A DNA stretch of 54,328 nt from the IMG/VR virus record IMGVR_UViG_3300021602_000009, positions 1-54,328 of that record. One strand, written 5' to 3'. The translations under genes and the position numbers were made by a program. The notes under the pieces are model-generated. The model ran no database searches and was not told where the DNA came from. It saw nothing but the letters and a program-made list of their open reading frames with translations. Below, piece after piece: positions 1 to 7,243 of this stretch. This DNA is from a virus. Position 1 is the stretch's first letter; each line of letters starts with the position of its first letter.

Positions 1-2339
1 AGTTTGACAATGGAATGTTGGATAAAGAAACCTTTGAAGATTTAAAGACACGGTACAAGTACTATATTCCGTTACGTGGATTTGACAAAGAAATAGCAGA
101 GGACCGTTACGATTACAGTCCTGATATGGGAACGCACTTTGTGGCACCACTTATCAAAGCCAAAGGACGTACATCACGTCCCGAAACTCCGTTTGCTTAT
201 ATTTTCTCTATGAATCACAGTGCCATTACCCAAAGCAATAAAAACAACCTGAACCAGGCATGGGTACGGTTGGCACGACAGGATAAATCCGGCACGTTGA
301 TACTTAAACAAAGCTGGTATAAGAAAGTAGGCGAAACGGACGAAGGACAACCGATATGGGAACAACAAAGCCCTGAATGGAATGCCGATCCTACGCAATA
401 CGGAATGAACATACAGAAGTTTGAAGAAGATATGGCAGCATTGGCAGAAAAAGGCGAAGCCGTGCAGAAACGCGGTAAACTGAACATTGGACTATTTGTA
501 AAACCAAAGCAAGCCAAACAGCACGAACTCCACGTTTACGAAAACGGAACGGAGCATGTGGTATATATAAATGCCAATCCGAAAGTGGCACGAGCCATAA
601 ACGGAGATAACCGTGTAGAAGCCGGAGCATTCTTTGATGGTTTATCCATGGTGAACCGATGGATGGCCGCTAACTTTACGTCAAGAAATCCGTTATTTAT
701 GGTAACGAACTTTGAACGTGATATAACCTTTGCCACTACCACGCTGGGAGTAAAAGAAGGAATTGTGTATCAGGCGCATTTTGTGGGTAACGTACCACAT
801 GCAGTAAAAGCCATTACCAACGTTATAGCCGGAAAAGGTGAGGTAAAAACAAAATACGACAAGTATGCCGAAGAATTTATTCTAAACGGAGGAAAGACCG
901 GCTACACGCATATTGTTGAAATTAAAAGCGTACAGAAACGTATAGAAGAAGAAATAAAAAGCGGAAAAGTACACGAACCCGGATTTGTGTTCAAAGCCTT
1001 TGAGTTAGGAAACTTAGTAGCGGAAAATACAACCCGCCTTGCTACTTACATTACTTCGCGAGAAGCAGGACGAGGAATACATGAATCCATCAGCAATGCC
1101 AAAGAAGTAACCGTAAATTTCAACCGAAAAGGCAGTGGAGCTATGGGAGCTGATGCCATGCGTAAATCATTCTTATTTTTCAACGTGGCGGTACAGGCAC
1201 TGGATAATATAACAGGAATAGCCAAAAAGCATCCGTATAAATTAGCTGCATTATTAGCTTCGTTTGTAGCCAGTGGATTATTAGCCCCAATCTTAGCCGG
1301 ATTACTCGGAGGTGATGAAGCCGAAGAAGCGTACAACAATCTTTCGGACTACGACCGACAAAACAACTGGTGTATATGGACCGGAAGCGGATTTTTGAAA
1401 TGGGCATTACCACAGGAGTTGCGTGTATTCCATGCATTAGGAGATAATGTATATCGTCATACGCAGGGCAAAGTAACCAATACCGAATTGGCAGTAAATA
1501 CCATGATAGGACTTACCGACTTATTGCCGGTGAACCCAATGGGAGCTATGAACAGTGAAGATAAGAAGTGGAAAATGGTTGCCAACTCGGTAACACCCGA
1601 TGTGATAAAACCATTTATGCAATTAGCACTCAATGTTACCTATACCGGTGGCAGTGCCTACAATCCGTTTGCCAATGATGCAGATCCCGGATTTGTACAA
1701 GCCAGCAAGAATAAAAAGGGAGAACCGTTTGCACCAGCCGTATTGGTATGGGCAGCACAGCAAACCGATAACCTTACCGGTGGTGATGGAGTAAAGCCGG
1801 GAGCTGTTAGTCCAAACCCTGATATTATCAATCACCTTATGCGCGGTTATATGGGTGGACTTTATACCATAGCCATAAAATCGGTAGATACTGGAGATAA
1901 GCTGATAGAAGGTAAAGACGTAAAACTACGTGATACGCCAATAAGTACACTTTATACAAGTAAAGATGACATCATGGAAAATAACTCCAGAATGCGCAAA
2001 GAATACAACGAAGTGAAAGCAGAAATCAATGACGAAAAGCATTATGTGAGTAAATATAAAAGCGGTGCCATGGATATTTACCGACAAACCGGTGATCTGA
2101 GTAAAACGGCAGAATATACTACTAAAATGCAAGCGTTATCCACGCAGAAGTTTATTGTACTAAAACAGTTGACCAATGGAATAACCAAACTGGAAGGCGA
2201 AATAGAAGATGCACCAAACGGAGAAGAACTACAGAAACGCGCCAATGAACTGAAGGGTTTTGTTATACGGATAAATAAAGCTAATGCGCCGGAAGAGATT
2301 AAAACAATTATGACGGAGTTAGAGAAATCTGCTAAATAA
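1..2339 (+). CDS. Giant polyvalent protein, C-terminal part (continues from 41690-54328)
   Basis: This is the last part of the gene that begins at 41690 and crosses the circle junction. The reading frame is already open at base 3, before the first ATG at 15, and matches the frame at the window end, so that ATG is internal. The segment from that methionine is 774 aa (residues about 4176-4949). It resembles the LPD38-type region at the C-terminus of phage polyvalent proteins: a long alpha-helical stretch with conserved Arg and Asn (ATYITSREAGRG, VNFNRKGSGAMG) followed by a hydrophobic segment (LAALLASFVASGLLAPILAG) and a charged coiled C-terminal tail. Its function is not known; the hydrophobic segment could act at the membrane during DNA entry. 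A hairpin terminator follows directly. The family assignment is from memory of the pattern. Confidence 0.85.
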   Translation, partial: FDNGMLDKETFEDLKTRYKYYIPLRGFDKEIAEDRYDYSPDMGTHFVAPLIKAKGRTSRPETPFAYIFSMNHSAITQSNKNNLNQAWVRLARQDKSGTLILKQSWYKKVGETDEGQPIWEQQSPEWNADPTQYGMNIQKFEEDMAALAEKGEAVQKRGKLNIGLFVKPKQAKQHELHVYENGTEHVVYINANPKVARAINGDNRVEAGAFFDGLSMVNRWMAANFTSRNPLFMVTNFERDITFATTTLGVKEGIVYQAHFVGNVPHAVKAITNVIAGKGEVKTKYDKYAEEFILNGGKTGYTHIVEIKSVQKRIEEEIKSGKVHEPGFVFKAFELGNLVAENTTRLATYITSREAGRGIHESISNAKEVTVNFNRKGSGAMGADAMRKSFLFFNVAVQALDNITGIAKKHPYKLAALLASFVASGLLAPILAGLLGGDEAEEAYNNLSDYDRQNNWCIWTGSGFLKWALPQELRVFHALGDNVYRHTQGKVTNTELAVNTMIGLTDLLPVNPMGAMNSEDKKWKMVANSVTPDVIKPFMQLALNVTYTGGSAYNPFANDADPGFVQASKNKKGEPFAPAVLVWAAQQTDNLTGGDGVKPGAVSPNPDIINHLMRGYMGGLYTIAIKSVDTGDKLIEGKDVKLRDTPISTLYTSKDDIMENNSRMRKEYNEVKAEINDEKHYVSKYKSGAMDIYRQTGDLSKTAEYTTKMQALSTQKFIVLKQLTNGITKLEGEIEDAPNGEELQKRANELKGFVIRINKANAPEEIKTIMTELEKSAK

Positions 2340-2358
2340 AATTATTTTAATAGAATAA

Positions 2359-2388
2359 CACTATAATTAAATTTATAGTGCTATTTTT
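2359..2388 (+). terminator. Rho-independent terminator after the giant gene
   Basis: An 8-bp perfect stem (CACTATAA at 2359-2366 with TTATAGTG at 2373-2380, loop of 6) is followed by CTATTTTT. It lies 20 bases after the stop codon of the giant gene and probably ends the late transcript. Confidence 0.65.
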
Positions 2389-2389
2389 A

Positions 2390-3072
2390 ATAGTTTCGAG
2401 CATTTCCATAAGCGCAACAGAGCACATTCGGGGAAAATCGAAAAACAATCCGATGGAATAATAAAGTTGATTGGGGTTTAATCCGAAGAAAATTTCAACA
2501 CTTTCGCAGTTTGGCGTGGAAATATGCATACTATTATTCTGCATATTTACATTTTCATTGTTCGTTGGCATTTATGAATGAAAATATAAATGAATAAAAA
2601 GAAGAAAGGCTATCCTTCCCCATCCGCGCCAACGAACAAATTATAACACAAGTGTCATAACCCACAGGGGAAAGATAGCCCATTATCCTTGCAGAAAACA
2701 TGCAACCTATAGCCATAAAAATGGCTATGACATAATTGTGTTTTATAAAATATCCGTTGGCGTTGGATTCTGCAAACATACAATAATAATTTAAAATCGC
2801 AATAGAAAAATAGAAATATTTTGTAATAAAGTTTTGATATGTAGGGTTTTGGTTGCATTTGTAGGAAAAATCAGACATATTAAGAAAAAGAAAGTCATCA
2901 ATCGAAAAGCTGCTTAGTGTGGTGATTAGCAGCGAATCAATTAATGACTTCTTATATTTTAATTCAACAATCACCACAAAGTTGAACAGGATATGTATGT
3001 ATTTCTTTGCAAATGTAGGAAATAAAATGCAATAAATACATAAAATGTCGGATAAATACGACATTTTATGAT
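2390..3072. other. Non-coding region with interleaved inverted repeats
   Basis: No convincing gene is seen; the reading frames here are A+T-rich and lack protein-like composition. The region holds several inverted repeats: AAATATGCA 2520-2528 with 2540-2548; TGTTCGTTGGC 2559-2569 with 2628-2638; a 14-bp imperfect pair 2608-2621 with 2667-2680, which crosses the previous pair so that the two are either alternatives or a pseudoknot; a 10-bp pair TGTGGTGATT around 2917-2926 with its complement near 2969-2978; and a 12-bp perfect hairpin 3039-3050 with 3059-3070. This could be a structured RNA, an origin or a packaging-related site; nothing here decides. Confidence 0.5.
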
Positions 3073-3109
3073 AAAAAACAGCTTGTCAAAATCTGACAAG
3101 CTGTTTTTT
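3073..3109. terminator. Strong bidirectional terminator
   Basis: A 16-bp perfect stem (A6 plus CAGCTTGTCA at 3073-3088, complement plus T6 at 3094-3109, loop of 5) gives a T-tract on both strands. It separates the late genes on the plus strand from the leftward accessory operon. Confidence 0.85.
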
Positions 3110-3226
3110 ATTTTATTGTTGCGGTTTGCAATTAATCCAGAAAATATTTGCAGCGAGAATTTTAGTATCAGTGGACCTGATTGGCTCAATACTACCCCTA
3201 AGTGTTACGTTATTCTCTTTCAAATG

Positions 3227-3514
3227 TCAGTAGAGTGTTTGTTCGGAGCGGATTCCGGTTTGTTCGAGTATGGATTTAATCGTATTTTCGGGAGCATTGT
3301 ACAGGTCAATGGCATATTCGATGGTGGCGGTTGTGAAATGGTTGCTTTTAAGTGTAATTTTGTTATCGGTAAGTACACGGAATATGGTAGCCTGTGAAAT
3401 ATCCAAGTCAGCAGCAATAATCCGAACACTTGTACCACCAGTGTACAGTTCGATAATTTGTTCGTTACGTTTTATTTTTTTGAGTGCAGCTTCGGCACGT
3501 TGTTTTTTGTTCAT
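3227..3514 (-). CDS. Small helix-turn-helix DNA-binding protein
   Basis: A 95-aa basic protein. Residues about 20-52 (ELYTGGTSVRIIAADLDISQ followed by ATIFRVL) fit a homeodomain/resolvase-type helix-turn-helix with a recognition helix ending near residue 50. No catalytic domain is present, so it is more likely a regulator or small DNA-binding factor than a recombinase. It is the most downstream gene of the leftward accessory block. A typical Bacteroidetes promoter lies upstream at 3675-3705, but a hairpin terminator sits between promoter and gene, so expression may depend on read-through. The target is unknown. Confidence 0.6.
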   Translation of the reverse strand: MNKKQRAEAALKKIKRNEQIIELYTGGTSVRIIAADLDISQATIFRVLTDNKITLKSNHFTTATIEYAIDLYNAPENTIKSILEQTGIRSEQTLY

Positions 3515-3532
3515 GGTATAAATAGTTTAAGA

Positions 3533-3570
3533 AACCCCTCCGCTTCGCTCGTCCCCTTAAAAAGGGGACA
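3533..3570 (+). repeat. Palindromic repeat, family A (CCCCTCCGCTTCGCTCG type), copy 1
   Basis: The copy begins AACCCCTCCGCTTCGCTCG and ends with a small hairpin of CCCCTT and AAGGGG. Near-identical copies lie at 19191-19227, 32733-32770, 35420-35457, 38794-38831 and 51536-51572, all in the same orientation. Confidence 0.85.
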
Positions 3571-3574
3571 ACTA

Positions 3575-3620
3575 AGAAAAAATGGCGAAACCGGAGCTTC
3601 GCCATTTAGTACAATTTTTT
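3575..3620. terminator. Bidirectional hairpin terminator or attenuator
   Basis: A 9-bp perfect stem, AATGGCGAA 3581-3589 with TTCGCCATT 3598-3606, has a T-run on both sides (TTTTTT on each strand). On the minus strand it lies about 60-70 bases downstream of the expected start of the promoter at 3675-3705, so it either ends a short RNA or attenuates the gene at 3227-3514. Confidence 0.7.
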
Positions 3621-3674
3621 GAAAAGCAAATCACAATTTTAGTGACTTAATCTACCATAGTAGAAATTATGCTG

Positions 3675-3705
3675 CAAATATAAAGCATGTTTTTGAATAA
3701 ACAAA
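3675..3705 (-). promoter_or_regulatory. Bacteroidetes-type promoter, leftward
   Basis: On the minus strand TTTG (3702-3705) and TATATTTG (3675-3682) are separated by exactly 19 bases, matching the Bacteroidetes housekeeping promoter (-33 TTTG, -7 TAnnTTTG). It points at the gene 3227-3514, with a hairpin terminator in between. Confidence 0.65.
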
Positions 3706-3721
3706 CGTTTTTGAAAGAAAA

Positions 3722-3964
3722 TCACAAGAAAACTATCGGAATTGAATTAAAATAATCCCAGCGCATTCTGGAAAACATAAAAGCTTGTTCTTCAGTTTTA
3801 AATTTATACACACGTTTAATATACTTAGATTTTCCAGTAGAGTAACCAATGTGATAGAGTGGATGAAAAAAGTTATTGTTTTCAATAGAAATAAACGAAT
3901 CAGGATGCTTTTTGAACTTCTTTTTGAGTTTGCGAGGGAGTTTGAGGAAGCGCGGGATTTTCAT
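3722..3964 (-). CDS. Small basic protein of unknown function
   Basis: An 80-aa protein, strongly basic in its first 25 residues (PRFLKLPRKLKKKFKKHPDS), followed by an aromatic-rich region (YHIGYSTGKSKYIKRVYKF, then EEQAFMFSRMRWDYF). The basic start suggests nucleic-acid or membrane contact, but no family is recognised. It lies in the leftward operon downstream of RusA, and its composition is typical of small accessory phage proteins. The opposite-strand frame over the same region lacks these features and was left out. Confidence 0.5.
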   Translation of the reverse strand: MKIPRFLKLPRKLKKKFKKHPDSFISIENNNFFHPLYHIGYSTGKSKYIKRVYKFKTEEQAFMFSRMRWDYFNSIPIVFL

Positions 3965-4003
3965 TGTTTTAATTTTTAGAATTATAATAACTAAAACATA
4001 ATC

Positions 4004-4189
4004 TTATTGATAGATACAAAAATTTAAAATAACAAGTACACAACCATGAAAAGGAGCTTGATTATCAGTATTTATAAGAAAACCAAATCCTTGAAACGCT
4101 TCTGATATGCACCAACTTGAATTAAATTTACAATTCTTCGTTTTTATTAGTTTAGTAAAATACTTTATATCTTTATATCTGTTATTCAT
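4004..4189 (-). CDS. Small hypothetical protein downstream of rusA
   Basis: A 61-aa reading frame whose start lies 5 bases after the RusA stop codon, in the same direction, as expected in a compact operon. It starts with a basic stretch (MNNRYKDIKYFTKLIKTKN) and ends with a hydrophobic one (GCVLVILNFCIYQ). No family is recognised. Spacing is the main argument for it; the composition alone does not separate it from chance. Confidence 0.35.
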   Translation of the reverse strand: MNNRYKDIKYFTKLIKTKNCKFNSSWCISEAFQGFGFLINTDNQAPFHGCVLVILNFCIYQ

Positions 4190-4193
4190 AATT

Positions 4194-4526
4194 TTATTTT
4201 TTAAAAGTTTTCAATTCAAATTCAAAGAATTCATTTCCTTTGGTTACAATTTCGGTATCTACAATGGCACGGCGGATAAGTTTATCATTAAAGCCGTACT
4301 TTTTAGAAAGAATATCCTGTAAGGGTTTCACCGGGTTATCCCAATCAGATAGTGTGGAGCTAAACCCGAACTTAAAGTATATTTCGAACGGTGGGTCAGG
4401 AATAACGATTTTGCGTGGCAATAACCAAAGCAGTTTCGTTTGGTATGCTTTGTATTCGTCCGTTTTGTATCGTTTACCTTTCCACGCTTCGTTTACGGAA
4501 AGCGGTTTTTCGTTTAGTCTGGGCAT
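4194..4526 (-). CDS. rusA: RusA-like Holliday junction resolvase
   Basis: A 110-aa protein, about the usual size for RusA (about 120 aa). RusA is a dimeric endonuclease that cuts Holliday junctions symmetrically; phages use it to resolve recombination intermediates before packaging. The N-terminus has the family pattern PLSVNEAWKGKRYKTDEYKA, and the middle has the acidic metal-binding cluster SDWDNPVKPLQDIL followed by NDKLIRRAIVDTE, with Asp residues spaced as in the active site. The start lies 3 bases after the stop of the recombinase gene upstream, so the two are probably co-transcribed. Confidence 0.85.
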   Translation of the reverse strand: MPRLNEKPLSVNEAWKGKRYKTDEYKAYQTKLLWLLPRKIVIPDPPFEIYFKFGFSSTLSDWDNPVKPLQDILSKKYGFNDKLIRRAIVDTEIVTKGNEFFEFELKTFKK

Positions 4527-4529
4527 GAG

Positions 4530-5378
4530 TTATACACGTTGAGAACAGATATTGATATTATTGATAGGCGAAAATACACGGCTAATGGTATTAGTTGATA
4601 AATGCGTGTAAATCTGCGTGGTTTTTTGCGATTTATGTCCGGCAATTTTCTGCACCATAAATAAATCTGTACCCGCTTCGACCATATGCGTAAAAGCACA
4701 ATGCCGGAGTAAGTGCGGATAAATGCGTTTTTTGATATTTGCTTTACGTGCTAACTTTTTGAGCGTAGTACCCACACTTGTTTCGGAATACTGCGCGTCG
4801 AACTGACCATTTAAAACATAGATTTTGGATTTATATTCTTCCCAATATTTTTCGAGCAAAGGAATAATAATCTCCGGCAACATAACCTGGCGATCCTTTC
4901 CACCTTTGGCATCAATCACATTAATAATCATACGGCTGCGGTCTATGTTTTCCCATTTCAGGTTGAGCAGTTCCGAAATACGCAAACCAGTACTGTACAG
5001 CAACGACAATACAACTTTGTGCTTAGTATTATCGCACACGTCGAACAGCATCTGAATTTCCTCCTGGCTGAAAACAATGGGCAGTTTCGTACTTTTACGC
5101 GGATAAGGTACGTTATCCAGTTTCCGCGGTTGGTGCCCAACTTCATTGTAGAAAAACTTTATAGCACACAATGCAGCCCGGTGCGAAGCTGAATTTTTAA
5201 TCTGTAACAAATAACTTTCAATCTGTTTCGCTGATATTTCGGAGGGTTTTGTAGCTGCCTTTTCGTGATACTTCAAAAACTTATCAATTTGCGCCACATA
5301 ACTTTCCTCTGTATTATGCGAATACTTCCGAAGCTGTATTGCTTTGGAAAGTTGGTTTAAATAGTTTCCGATATTCAT
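4530..5378 (-). CDS. XerD/IntI-like tyrosine recombinase beside the cassette array
   Basis: A 282-aa tyrosine recombinase. Residues 1-95 form the SAM-like core-binding domain; the catalytic domain shows Arg133 (STGLRISELL), Lys161 (GGKDRQV), His222 and Arg225 (YPHLLRHC), His248 (AGHKSQKTT) and the nucleophile Tyr257 (IYTHLS), so all key residues are present. The C-terminal tail after the tyrosine (RVFSPINN) recalls the SPLD tail of integron integrases and their relatives. It lacks the extra helical insertion that defines canonical IntI: the stretch between Lys161 and His222 is of Xer length. The start codon is 53 bases from the first GTTAGGTG core site of the cassette array, which mimics an intI-attI layout. 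It may serve the cassettes, another inversion or resolution reaction, or be a chance neighbour. Confidence 0.85.
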   Translation of the reverse strand: MNIGNYLNQLSKAIQLRKYSHNTEESYVAQIDKFLKYHEKAATKPSEISAKQIESYLLQIKNSASHRAALCAIKFFYNEVGHQPRKLDNVPYPRKSTKLPIVFSQEEIQMLFDVCDNTKHKVVLSLLYSTGLRISELLNLKWENIDRSRMIINVIDAKGGKDRQVMLPEIIIPLLEKYWEEYKSKIYVLNGQFDAQYSETSVGTTLKKLARKANIKKRIYPHLLRHCAFTHMVEAGTDLFMVQKIAGHKSQKTTQIYTHLSTNTISRVFSPINNINICSQRV

Positions 5379-5430
5379 TGTATAAATAGTTTAAAGTTAG
5401 TTAGTTGTGGAGTGGTGGGGATAGATATGA

Positions 5431-5439
5431 GTTAGGTGC
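5431..5439. promoter_or_regulatory. attI-like core site at the left end of the cassette array
   Basis: GTTAGGTGC fits the integron core GTTRRRY. Its first eight bases are complementary to CACCTAAC at 6169-6176, as expected if both were joined in one attC site when cassette 1 was a free circle. No attC-like palindrome lies to its left, which makes this the array boundary next to the recombinase. Confidence 0.6.
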
Positions 5440-5441
5440 AA

Positions 5442-5460
5442 TTGTTTTGTTTAAATTAAA
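5442..5460. repeat. Inverted repeat flanking cassette 1, left arm
   Basis: CAATTGTTTTGTTTAAATT at 5442-5460 pairs with AATTTAAACAAAACAACTG at 6139-6157 with one mismatch in 19. In a circular cassette the two arms would lie just outside the core sites and lengthen the attC hairpin. Confidence 0.7.
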
Positions 5461-6109
5461 AAGCCAACGCACTCTGCAAATTTTCCAAATTTGTAAAAGG
5501 TTTAGTCCATTGCTCTGCCATAGCTTTTGCAATACCTTCAAAGGTTTTACTTCTCATTTTACCTCTTATCTCAACAGGCATTTTAGCACACTCATATTCC
5601 CATTTACTTGTCTTTTTTACTTTACCGTTTGCATAAGTTAATGTTACAAATTCGCCTTTATCTACAATATCAGTAGGTACTAATTTCGGTAAATTTTTAA
5701 GCCATAAGCAAGTAGGTTTTTTGTTCTTATGCCCAAATTGATATGGCTCAATTATTTGGTCTGGCTTTCTGTATTTACTACTCATTACTCCTATCGGGTT
5801 TTCAATTGCTATTTTCGGTATATTACAATTAACCAATGCCATAAAAAAATCAATACCTTGTTGCTGTCTACCATCGGCTATTTTCTTTTTAAAATGAGCA
5901 GCACCACTAACAGCCAGGTGCGTACAAGGCGGGAAAAATATCCCCATGTCCCAACCCATATTTATAACTTCAAATATATCTTGTTGGTAATGCCATTCGG
6001 GGTGTCCTCCGCTACATTCTTGTATATCACAACTAAATGCTTCGTGTCCTAATTTTCGTAACTCTTTGGTTACCGCTTGTGATTCTTCACATCCTACTAA
6101 AATTCTCAT
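5456..6109 (-). CDS. DNA cytosine C5 methyltransferase (cassette 1)
   Basis: A 217-aa short C5-type DNA methyltransferase that would transfer a methyl group from S-adenosylmethionine to cytosine. It begins with the SAM-binding motif I in the phage form (MRILVGCEESQAV), then CDIQECSGGHPEWH, the catalytic Pro-Cys motif IV (FFPPCTHLAVSG) and motif VI (AIENP). At this length it has little room for a target-recognition domain, as is usual for this phage subfamily; its specificity cannot be read. It is the only gene of cassette 1 (5432-6239), enclosed by a GTTAGGTG core and an attC-like site. The likely role is protection of phage DNA from restriction. Confidence 0.85.
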   Translation of the reverse strand: MRILVGCEESQAVTKELRKLGHEAFSCDIQECSGGHPEWHYQQDIFEVINMGWDMGIFFPPCTHLAVSGAAHFKKKIADGRQQQGIDFFMALVNCNIPKIAIENPIGVMSSKYRKPDQIIEPYQFGHKNKKPTCLWLKNLPKLVPTDIVDKGEFVTLTYANGKVKKTSKWEYECAKMPVEIRGKMRSKTFEGIAKAMAEQWTKPFTNLENLQSALAF

Positions 6110-6138
6110 AATTATATTTTTAAAATCCTCCCTTTTTT

Positions 6139-6157
6139 TAATTTAAACAAAACAACT
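6139..6157. repeat. Inverted repeat flanking cassette 1, right arm
   Basis: Partner of the arm at 5442-5460 (18 of 19 bases complementary). It lies between the methyltransferase start codon and the attC-like site. Confidence 0.7.
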
Positions 6158-6169
6158 GTTCGCTTCGCC

Positions 6170-6247
6170 ACCTAACAGCACCTAATGTCAAGCGGCACAA
6201 ACTAACCGATTATTGCCGCCAGCCATTAGCTGCAAAACGTTATAAGC
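6170..6247. repeat. attC-like recombination site 1
   Basis: R''-type core ACCTAAC (6170-6176, fits RYYYAAC) and R'-type core GTTATAAGC (6239-6247) enclose a folded palindrome: CTAATG 6182-6187 with CATTAG 6224-6229 and GCGGCA 6192-6197 with TGCCGC 6214-6219, with small internal loops and unpaired bases as in attC hairpins. R'' matches the front of cassette 1 at 5431; R' matches the end of cassette 2 at 7089. Confidence 0.75.
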
Positions 6248-6285
6248 AAGTGCTACATTCGTGCTAAATTGAAAGTTCATTGCTC

Positions 6286-7056
6286 TTAATCCGTTTTAAT
6301 AATTTTTTCTTCCCAACGCTCTTTGAGTTTTTCAAACTCATTAAGGTTTTTTTCTACCAAAACAACTGTTCTGTCATTTTCAACACCAATTGCAGTTGTA
6401 CCGCTTCCTGCTGTAAAGTCTAAAACTACATCACCTTTTTTTGTATAGGTTTCAATGATGTATCTACAAAGGTCTTTTGGTTTCTGTGTTTTGTGCCAAG
6501 TCTTACCTTCGCTTTCAGCAGTCTTAAAATATTGAACGCTTCGTGGGTATCTTAGTCCATCACTTTTAACTTCAACTTGTTCAAAACTTCCATACACATC
6601 ATTTTCTGTTTGTTGTTTTCTAACACCTTTATTGTAAGCAGTACCTTCTGTCATTTGTGGGTAATAAACAGGTGTTCCTTTGCAAAACACAATAATATCT
6701 TCGTGAGCAACCAATGGTCTTTTTTTAGCGTTTAGAAATCCTGTTGCTTTTGATTTTTCCCACACCCAAGTATATTTAAACATTTTGGGGTTGCTCATTA
6801 TCAAAGCACTTGTAAATGGTTGCTGTGCGTGAAATACTATTGCTGTATTTTGTTTTGCAATCCTAATTACTTGCTCCCACATTTTATCAAATGGTATTAC
6901 TTCATCCCAACTGCATTGTGTAGTCCCAAAAGGTAAATCACAATAAATTAGGTCTATACTTTCATTTTTAAGTTTTGGTAAAAAATCAAGTGCATCTTCG
7001 TTAAAGATGTTTAATTTCCCCTCGCTCAAAAAATTATTAAAACTACTATTCTGCAT
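6286..7056 (-). CDS. Site-specific DNA adenine/N4-cytosine methyltransferase (cassette 2)
   Basis: A 256-aa amino-methyltransferase. The catalytic motif IV comes first (YCDLPFGTTQ, a DPPY variant) and the SAM-binding motif I last (VVLDFTAGSGTTAIG), which is the beta-class order found in many phage and restriction-modification adenine methylases. The region between them (about residues 100-195) should hold target recognition. It would modify N6 of adenine or N4 of cytosine; which one cannot be told. No restriction gene lies nearby, so it is an orphan enzyme. It fills cassette 2 (6240-7151) alone, bounded by complementary core sites GTTATAAGC and GCTTATAAC. Confidence 0.9.
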   Translation of the reverse strand: MQNSSFNNFLSEGKLNIFNEDALDFLPKLKNESIDLIYCDLPFGTTQCSWDEVIPFDKMWEQVIRIAKQNTAIVFHAQQPFTSALIMSNPKMFKYTWVWEKSKATGFLNAKKRPLVAHEDIIVFCKGTPVYYPQMTEGTAYNKGVRKQQTENDVYGSFEQVEVKSDGLRYPRSVQYFKTAESEGKTWHKTQKPKDLCRYIIETYTKKGDVVLDFTAGSGTTAIGVENDRTVVLVEKNLNEFEKLKERWEEKIIKTD

Positions 7057-7088
7057 AATTCAAAGTTTATCGTTTTTAATCCGCACCA

Positions 7089-7158
7089 GCTTATAACACC
7101 ACCTATACGCAAGTTTTGTGAAAAACAAAACCTGACGTATAGCTGTAAACGTTAGGTG
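7089..7158. repeat. attC-like recombination site 2
   Basis: R'' core GCTTATAAC (7089-7097) is the exact complement of GTTATAAGC at 6239-6247, at the other end of the same cassette. R' core is GTTAGGTG (7151-7158). Between them CTATACG 7103-7109 pairs with CGTATAG 7136-7142, and GTTTTGT 7113-7119 with ACAAAAC 7125-7131, giving a compact 70-base attC-type hairpin with an internal loop. Confidence 0.8.
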
Positions 7159-7243
7159 TAAGCGTGAAAAAAAGAAAAAGAAAACATTGATATAGAATTA
7201 TTAGCACAAATTGTAAAAGTACAAACAAATTAACATTAAATCC

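Noticed and set aside
15-17. ATG at 15 as the start of a 774-aa gene
   Set aside because: The frame is open upstream and continuous with the frame at the window end over the duplicated 126 bases; this Met is internal.
2555-3064. Leftward open frame of 169 codons in the gap after the giant gene
   Set aside because: Its translation is Phe/Ile/Tyr/Ser-rich without any domain, it overlaps several inverted repeats, and it begins within a perfect hairpin. It looks like a chance frame in A+T-rich DNA.
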